64,000 nucleotides of DNA from assembly GCF_013376095.1 (NCBI RefSeq), contig NZ_JAAMFN010000001.1, positions 143,303 to 207,302 on the forward strand, in the 5' to 3' direction. The stretch is from Arthrobacter sp. SDTb3-6 (lineage in GTDB: Bacteria; Actinomycetota; Actinomycetes; Actinomycetales; Micrococcaceae). The position numbers were made by a program, and so were the translations under genes. The notes beneath the pieces are model-generated. The model searched no databases and had not been told where the DNA came from. It was given only the letters and a program-made list of their open reading frames with translations. Each line of letters opens with the position of its first letter. The stretch's first letter is position 1. This document shows, in pieces, positions 59,112 to 64,000 of this stretch.

Positions 59112-59933
59112 TCATTTGACCAGGACCAGGAAAATTTTCCCGCGCGCCGAGGCTCCGGCGAGCTGGAGGGCCTGGTCATGCGTCGCGGCGACCACCACAA
59201 GCCCCTCTGTGTCCTGGACCGGCAGCAGCCCGCCACCAGGGGCGGACAAGGCAGGGGTCCAGAGCACGGCCACAGAACGTGCCAGGAGCTCATTCTTCAT
59301 CGGCCCGTCAAGGCCCGTTCCTGCACTGAGCACCACATCCACCTGCTGGCCCTGGCGCAGCAGCTGCACGGTGGTGGGGTCGGTGAGCCGCAGCGGAACG
59401 GCCTGGCTGCCGGGTGCTGCGCCCACCAGGAGTCCGTCGCCGAGCAGGGCCGCATCCGTCACCACCTCACCGCGGCGGACGGGTCCGGACAGCCGCATGC
59501 CGACCCACGTGGGTGCGTGCCCGCTGCGGGAAGCGACGGCGGCGCTGCCGGGCGGCCCCTTCACGCCCTGGCCTGCCAAAACTTCCGAGCCCGGAGGTGC
59601 CAGGCTGCCGGCGGGCACCATGGCCGGGCTGACGGCGGCCGCCGTGAGGTCCGCCAAGGCCAGGACGTGGCCCGCGGGGAGGTCGCGGGCAGCCACCAGC
59701 ACCGGGGCCGTGGCCGGGGGAGCGGGTGTGAGTTGTTGGACCGCGATGGCGGCGGCGGCACAGAGCAGGAGGGCCGCGGCGAGCCGGCGACGGCGCCGGA
59801 CCCAGCGCCACAGCCGGTGGGGTGCTGGGGCTGGGTGCGGCCGGGCGGACCAAGGCCGGCCCCATGGCGCTGACGAGGGAGGGGCGTAGTATCGCTGCCG
59901 GCTGCGCCGTGCGGGGCTGGTGGATGACCTCAT
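59112..59933 (-). CDS. SAF-domain, CpaB/RcpC-like protein
   Basis: Probably related to Flp-pilus assembly factor CpaB, but alone. The 273-residue protein has a basic N-terminus, one membrane helix (LAAALLLCAAAAIAV), a SAF domain (VLVAARDLPAGHVLALADL) and a C-terminal part with VDVVLSAG as in CpaB. No tad/cpa genes are near, so the partner locus must be elsewhere. TAGCGT lies 6 nt before the ATG (59940-59945), suggesting leaderless start. The 59934-60190 gap upstream shows nothing else. Confidence 0.8.
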   Translation of the reverse strand: MRSSTSPARRSRQRYYAPPSSAPWGRPWSARPHPAPAPHRLWRWVRRRRRLAAALLLCAAAAIAVQQLTPAPPATAPVLVAARDLPAGHVLALADLTAAAVSPAMVPAGSLAPPGSEVLAGQGVKGPPGSAAVASRSGHAPTWVGMRLSGPVRRGEVVTDAALLGDGLLVGAAPGSQAVPLRLTDPTTVQLLRQGQQVDVVLSAGTGLDGPMKNELLARSVAVLWTPALSAPGGGLLPVQDTEGLVVVAATHDQALQLAGASARGKIFLVLVK

Positions 59934-59939
59934 GGGGCC

Positions 59940-59945
59940 ACGCTA
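59940..59945 (-). promoter_or_regulatory. Putative -10 box (TAGCGT) for the CpaB-like gene
   Basis: TAGCGT on the minus strand, 6 nt before the ATG at 59933. Confidence 0.4.
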
Positions 59946-60190
59946 GGCGCGCCCCGGATGCGTGGGCAGGGGCCCGCTGCGGGAATGTGGGCAACGGGCG
60001 CCTCACCGCCGGCTGTGGAGGGATAAAGACGGACCGCAGGGGGATATTCCACCACGTCCCGGAGTCCATCGGGCCGGCGTCGCAGGGCCGGTCAGCTTGT
60101 CAGCCAGACTGCCGGGCCCAGCCGGGCCTCAGGGGTCCAGGCAAGCCTCAGTGGTCCAGCCCAGACCGCCAGCCGGCCTGTTTTGTACGG

Positions 60191-60508
60191 TTAGCTGGCG
60201 ACCGGAGCTGCGGCTTTGGCCGTTGAACTTGAGGTGGCGGACGCGGAAACGGACTCGCTGCCGGTGCTCCCCGAAGCGGCCGTGCTGCCCGCACCCGAGG
60301 CGTTGCTGGCGGCCGGAACAGTGCTGGAACCAGAGCGCGAATCGGTGCGGTAGAAGCCGGAGCCCTTGAAGACGACGCCAACGGAGTTGAACTTCTTGCG
60401 CAGTTTTCCGCGGCATTCGGGGCAGACGGACAGGGAGTCGTCACTGAACGACTGCTGGATGTCGAATGCATGGCCGCAATCTTTGCAGGCGTACGCGTAA
60501 GTGGGCAC
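60191..60508 (-). CDS. FmdB-family zinc ribbon protein
   Basis: Small putative regulatory zinc protein, role unclear. The 105-residue protein begins VPTYAYACKDCGHAFDIQQSF and contains two CxxC pairs (CKDC and CPEC), then KFNSVGVVFKGSGFYRTD, the FmdB signature; a Ser/Ala/Gly-rich tail of about 45 residues follows. Start GTG at 60508 with AGGAGG 6 nt upstream. Confidence 0.92.
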   Translation of the reverse strand: MPTYAYACKDCGHAFDIQQSFSDDSLSVCPECRGKLRKKFNSVGVVFKGSGFYRTDSRSGSSTVPAASNASGAGSTAASGSTGSESVSASATSSSTAKAAAPVAS

Positions 60509-60654
60509 TGGTTTCCTCCTGGATGCATGCGTAGGGACCGCAGTTGCCGGTGCAGTGGTGCTTGCACTGGCTGGCAGTCCTAGGTCCCGAGTGCTAATTC
60601 TAGCACCGCTTACCATAACGTCCCGGGCACGTTACTTATTTCACAAGCCTTGGT

Positions 60655-61320
60655 TTACCGCGCCGCAGGGCGGGCCGGGCTCCATCCGTCGGGGGTCACC
60701 AGCCAGCCGACGGGCTGGTCCAGCACGTCGTGGGGGAGGACGCCCGCGGGGAACACCTCCCCGACGTGGACGACGGCGGCCGTCGGCACTGCGCGCTCAC
60801 CGCCGGCAGCGTGGGCAGCCCGGGCGGCAAGAAAGCGGTCGTAGTAGCCGCCCCCCTGGCCCAGGCGCACGCCCGCCGTGTCCACCGCCAGGGCCGGCAG
60901 CAGAATGCCGTCCACCGCACCCAGCTCGGAGAAAGCCAGCCGCGGGCCCACCGGCTCCATGACAGGGGCCAGGTCGCTGCGGGCCAGCTCCACGCCGGGG
61001 GTCCATGCAGTCCAGGACAGCCCGTGCCCGGGTTCGCACACGGGAACAAAGACCGGGTGACCGGCGGCGAAGAGCGTCTCCAACAGCGGGCCGGTTCCCG
61101 GCTCGCTGCCGGAGGAAATGAAGGCGCAAACCATCCCCGGGGAACTGCCCCCGCGCAGCTGCGCGGCCCACCCGGCCCCGGCGGCAGCCAGGCGGTCGGC
61201 GGCGAGGCGGCGGGCGGCGTCGTCCATGGATAGGCGGGCGGCGCGCAGGCGCGAACGCCACTCGGACTTGGTGCGGGGTGTCATGGGCGGCCTGTTCGGA
61301 GGGGACGGTGCGTGCTTCAC
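60655..61320 (-). CDS. 5-formyltetrahydrofolate cyclo-ligase
   Basis: Recycles 5-formyl-THF to 5,10-methenyl-THF with ATP. The 221-residue protein shows the family patterns: KSEWRSRLRAAR at the start, FISSGSEPGTGPLLETL, and the active-site loop GVRLGQGGGYYDRFLA. Two starts are possible: GTG at 61320, with TAGTTT 6 nt upstream (leaderless type), and ATG at 61284 (209 residues), the conventional choice. Divergent from galU. Confidence 0.9.
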   Translation of the reverse strand: MKHAPSPPNRPPMTPRTKSEWRSRLRAARLSMDDAARRLAADRLAAAGAGWAAQLRGGSSPGMVCAFISSGSEPGTGPLLETLFAAGHPVFVPVCEPGHGLSWTAWTPGVELARSDLAPVMEPVGPRLAFSELGAVDGILLPALAVDTAGVRLGQGGGYYDRFLAARAAHAAGGERAVPTAAVVHVGEVFPAGVLPHDVLDQPVGWLVTPDGWSPARPAAR

Positions 61321-61326
61321 CTGCCC

Positions 61327-61373
61327 AAACTAGCAGGACGCGGGGCGGGGAAGGGGGCGTTATCCGCTAGCCT
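61327..61373. promoter_or_regulatory. Divergent leaderless -10 boxes, cyclo-ligase and galU
   Basis: TAGTTT on the minus strand (61332-61327) and TAGCCT on the plus strand (61368-61373), each 6 nt before a start codon (61320 and 61380). Confidence 0.45.
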
Positions 61374-61379
61374 AAGAGC

Positions 61380-62282
61380 ATGACTGATGTTTCACGTGTA
61401 CGTAAAGCCGTTATTCCTGCGGCCGGGTTGGGGACCCGTTTTCTCCCGGCGACGAAGGCGATGCCGAAGGAAATGCTGCCCGTGGTGGACAAGCCGGCCA
61501 TCCAGTACGTGGTGCAGGAGGCCGTCAGTGCCGGGCTGACGGATGTGCTGATGATTACCGGGCGGAACAAGCGGGCCCTGGAGGACCACTTTGACCGGGT
61601 CCCGGTCACGGAACAGCTGCTGGAGGCCAAGGGCGACACGGAGAAGCTGACGGCGGTCCAGCATGCCACGGACCTTGGCGAGATCCATTATGTGCGCCAG
61701 GGGGACCCGAAGGGCCTGGGGCATGCGGTGCTGCGGGCGAAGACCCATGTGGGGGATGAACCGTTCGCGGTGCTGCTCGGTGATGACCTCATTGACGAGC
61801 GTGATGAGCTGCTGACGACGATGATCGAGGTGCAGGCCCGCACGGGCGGGTCGGTGGTGGCGTTGATCGAGGTGCCGCGGGAGAAGATCTCCGCCTACGG
61901 CTGTGCGGACATGACCGTGGTGGACGGGGAGGCGTATGTGAAGGTCAACCACCTGGTGGAGAAGCCGGCGGTGGCCGATGCGCCCTCGAACCTGGCCGTG
62001 ATCGGCCGGTACGTGCTCCACCCGGCCGTCTTTGAGGTCCTGGAAAACACGCCGCCGGGGCGCGGGGATGAAATCCAGCTCACGGACGCCCTGCAGACCC
62101 TGGCCACGCGTGAGGGCGAGGGCGGTGGCGTGTACGGTGTGGTGTTCCGGGGCCGGCGCTATGACACCGGGGACAAGCTCAGCTACCTCAAGGCCGTGGT
62201 GACCCTGGCCTGCGAAAGCGAGGACCTCGGCCCGGACCTGCGCGACTGGCTGGGCGAATTCACCGCCGAGCTGGAGAAATAA
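61380..62282 (+). CDS. galU: UTP-glucose-1-phosphate uridylyltransferase
   Basis: Makes UDP-glucose for envelope polysaccharides and trehalose or glycogen side paths. The 300-residue protein has the nucleotidyltransferase signature RKAVIPAAGLGTRFLPATKAMPKEML (in parts), the VVDKPAIQYVVQEAV and the active-site GDDLIDE and LVEKP motifs. ATG at 61380 with TAGCCT 6 nt upstream. The GNAT gene follows after 5 nt. Confidence 0.96.
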   Translation: MTDVSRVRKAVIPAAGLGTRFLPATKAMPKEMLPVVDKPAIQYVVQEAVSAGLTDVLMITGRNKRALEDHFDRVPVTEQLLEAKGDTEKLTAVQHATDLGEIHYVRQGDPKGLGHAVLRAKTHVGDEPFAVLLGDDLIDERDELLTTMIEVQARTGGSVVALIEVPREKISAYGCADMTVVDGEAYVKVNHLVEKPAVADAPSNLAVIGRYVLHPAVFEVLENTPPGRGDEIQLTDALQTLATREGEGGGVYGVVFRGRRYDTGDKLSYLKAVVTLACESEDLGPDLRDWLGEFTAELEK

Positions 62283-62287
62283 CGCCC

Positions 62288-62905
62288 GTGTGGGGCCAGG
62301 CCATTTGGCCGGTGACGCTCGAATCCGGTGACCTGGTCCTGCGCCCCATCAAGCTGCGGGACAAGGCGGAGTGGACGCGGGTGCGCGCCCGCAACGAGGC
62401 CTGGCTGCAGCCGTGGGAGGCCAGCAACCCTGCCAGCCAAGGCGCACTGCCCACCTTTGGCGGCATGGTCCGCGCCCTGAACGAGCAGGCTCGGGCGGCC
62501 GCCGCACTGCCCTTCGTCATCACCGAACGGGTGCCCGGGCGGGCCAAGCCCGTCATCGTGGGGCAGCTGACGGTGTCCTCGATCATGTGGGGCTCGGCCA
62601 TGATGGCGACGCTTGGCTATTGGGTGGACCAGGACCGGGCCGGGCGCGGCATTGCACCGACGGCCGTGGCCCTGGTGACCGACCACTGCTTCCGCACCCT
62701 GGGCCTGCACCGGATGGAGATCAACATCCGTCCGGAAAACGGCCCCAGCCTGCGCGTGGTGGAAAAGCTGGGCTTCCGTGACGAGGGCCTGCGCCCGCGC
62801 TACCTGCACATCAACGGGGACTGGGCCGACCACCGCAGCTTTGCGCTGACGGCCGAGGAGGTCCCCGGGGGCCTGCTGAACCGATGGCTGGGCAGCCTGC
62901 GGTAG
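62288..62905 (+). CDS. GNAT N-acetyltransferase, RimJ/RimL type
   Basis: Acetyltransferase with unknown target, RimJ-like. The 205-residue protein has the LVLRPIKLRDKAEWTRVRARNEAWLQPWE N-terminus (read in parts: LRPIKLRDKAEW, NEAWLQPWE) and acetyl-CoA loop DQDRAGRGIAPTAVAL, with NIRPENGPSLRVVEKLGF. GTG start at 62288 follows galU closely. Confidence 0.9.
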   Translation: MWGQAIWPVTLESGDLVLRPIKLRDKAEWTRVRARNEAWLQPWEASNPASQGALPTFGGMVRALNEQARAAAALPFVITERVPGRAKPVIVGQLTVSSIMWGSAMMATLGYWVDQDRAGRGIAPTAVALVTDHCFRTLGLHRMEINIRPENGPSLRVVEKLGFRDEGLRPRYLHINGDWADHRSFALTAEEVPGGLLNRWLGSLR

Positions 62906-63081
62906 CCGGGCCGCAGTAATTGTTTGACCACCTTGCGACACACCGGCAGTAATGCTGCTGGCGGCATGTTTGGCCTCTAGGGTTGAAATGTGGAAGCGAC
63001 GCCGGGTTTCCCATTTTTGGTGGTTGTTGTGACTGCCACGCCGCAGCCGGCACAACAGACCAGCAGTAGCAGGAGACGTCA

Positions 63082-63900
63082 ATGGAACGCATTATTTCCG
63101 ACGCCCACACCCCCGTGGAGCCGGAACGCCCATCCGCCGCGCCCGTTTCCGGCCATCCGCCACTGCGCATTTACTGGGGCCGCACCGCCGTCGCGGCGGT
63201 GGGCCTGATTGCGCTGTTCACCGCAGTGGTATCCGGCGCCCTGACCGTCGTGGACCTTGGCTCGGCTCCGCTGGCCTGGGCGGGCCTGGTGGTTTTCCTG
63301 GGCGTCCTGGCCGGACTGCGTGCCGTGGCCGTGCGCGATGACAACGCCCGCCTGGCTGCTGCCCGCCGGGCCGCTGAACGCGCGACGGCGGACGCGGCGT
63401 CCGCGGCATCGACCGGACCCGCCGTGGAACCGCGGGAGACGGTCCTGTTCGACGGCGCCTCGGGCGGCCTTGAGGCGGACGCCACCCCGGTGCAAAAGCC
63501 GCTGACGGCCGAGGAGCTGCGCAACGCCGCCCTGCGGGTCGCCGCCAAGGGGACGGCAGACGCCAAGCTGGCCCACACACAGACCCTTGCCGAGGGAGAA
63601 CTATCCGCCGAAACATGGGTGCCGGTGGATGTGCCCAAGCCCGCTTATGTCACGGCTGCCCGGGCTGCCGCCGCGGCCGCCATGCCGCTCGCCGTGCCGG
63701 AAGTCCCGAAGTCCGCCGGGACCTCCATCAAGGCCGACCAGGCCGGAATTGGCGTACCGCCGGTTGACGGCGAGGCGCCGGCCGCCGTCGTCATCGGCGG
63801 GGGCTCGGCAGAGGAAGCACCGGTTGCCGCCGCCCCGCAGGCCAACAATGGCCGCGGGCTGAACAACCTCGACGTCGTGCTCCAGCGCCGCCGGGCATAA
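63082..63900 (+). CDS. Membrane protein of unknown function
   Basis: I do not recognise this 272-residue protein. It has two membrane helices in its N-terminal third (about 33-55 and 63-82), then an Ala-rich helical segment and a long disordered Ala/Pro/Val-rich cytoplasmic tail. ATG with AGGAGA 5 nt upstream. It ends in a TAA that lies inside the direct repeat that follows. Confidence 0.75.
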   Translation: MERIISDAHTPVEPERPSAAPVSGHPPLRIYWGRTAVAAVGLIALFTAVVSGALTVVDLGSAPLAWAGLVVFLGVLAGLRAVAVRDDNARLAAARRAAERATADAASAASTGPAVEPRETVLFDGASGGLEADATPVQKPLTAEELRNAALRVAAKGTADAKLAHTQTLAEGELSAETWVPVDVPKPAYVTAARAAAAAAMPLAVPEVPKSAGTSIKADQAGIGVPPVDGEAPAAVVIGGGSAEEAPVAAAPQANNGRGLNNLDVVLQRRRA

Positions 63901-63978
63901 CGTCCCCGCTGGCCGGGCAGCGAGCCCTGCGTAACGTCCCCGCTGACCGGGCAGCGAGCCCTGCGAGCGCGTCGAGAC
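63898..63978. repeat. 34-bp tandem repeat and REP-like 15-mer at the window end
   Basis: Two copies of a 34-bp unit (63898-63931, 63932-63965; one mismatch) beginning with the TAA stop of the membrane protein gene, followed by CGAGCGCGTCGAGAC (63964-63978), the reverse complement of the 6463-6477 repeat with one mismatch. The element runs into the window edge. Confidence 0.75.
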
Positions 63979-64000
63979 CAGGGGACCGATAGGCGGGCTA

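Overview
The window looks like a piece of chromosome from a high-GC actinobacterium of the family Micrococcaceae (Arthrobacter in the broad sense). Evidence: GC is roughly two thirds; the gene order rpsI-glmM ... coaA/glmS-acpS-nnr ... alr-tsaE-tsaB-rimI-tsaD ... groES-groEL ... guaB-guaB3 ... guaA matches the order I know from other actinobacteria such as Mycobacterium; mycothiol genes (ino1, mshA) are present; and there is a DUF6318 lipoprotein, a family I associate with Arthrobacter relatives. I see no rRNA, tRNA, CRISPR array, prophage or intact insertion sequence.

Layout. 1-8.4 kb: end of rpsI, glmM, mscL, a divergent coaA/glmS pair with a VanY-type carboxypeptidase behind coaA, acpS and the NAD(P)HX repair gene nnr. 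8.5-21.4 kb: accessory carbohydrate and envelope genes (glgX, aldo/keto reductase, ino1, a DUF559 protein, a GH13 glucosidase, a subtilisin-inhibitor-like lipoprotein facing a large secreted subtilase, mshA). 21.5-25.8 kb: tight alr-tsaE-tsaB-rimI-tsaD operon (cell-wall D-alanine plus the t6A tRNA modification enzymes). 25.8-40.3 kb: an accessory block between tsaD and groES, which are usually neighbours: APC permease, a PAP2-DedA-response regulator-histidine kinase operon, a beta-galactosidase/ABC sugar importer operon with a divergent TetR regulator, a GCS2 ligase and a THUMP-like methyltransferase. 40.6-47.4 kb: heat-shock operon groES-groEL under CIRCE elements, then guaB and guaB3 with a dead WXG100-domain gene between them. 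47.4-49.1 kb: a DUF6318 lipoprotein and PKD-domain secreted protein pair with locally low GC. 49.3-54.7 kb: glpD with a lone PTS EIIA, SURF1, DUF3817, guaA. 54.8-64 kb: a very large helicase-nuclease-like protein, a SAF/CpaB-like protein, FmdB zinc ribbon, 5-formyl-THF cyclo-ligase, galU, a GNAT acetyltransferase and a membrane protein.

How the genes connect. GlmS and GlmM make glucosamine phosphates for UDP-GlcNAc; Ino1 makes inositol phosphate; MshA joins UDP-GlcNAc and inositol phosphate in the first step of mycothiol synthesis. Alr, coaA/acpS and the VanY-type enzyme serve cell-wall and cofactor metabolism; GuaB and GuaA make GMP.

Features beyond routine annotation: (i) a two-palindrome element (CGGTTGCAACCG twice, always exactly 32 bp apart) found four times between genes, twice beside a perfect DnaA-box sequence; (ii) an SSI-like lipoprotein lacking one disulfide, with Asp at the predicted P1 site, convergent with a subtilase; (iii) a frameshifted and stop-interrupted WXG100 gene; (iv) about fifteen start codons preceded by a TANNNT -10 box at 6-8 nt, pointing to widespread leaderless transcription; (v) operator-like dyads at glmS, guaB and the sugar operon, and an 11-bp direct repeat ahead of the two-component operon; (vi) a 1,392-residue SF1-helicase-like protein whose Walker A lysine is glutamine.
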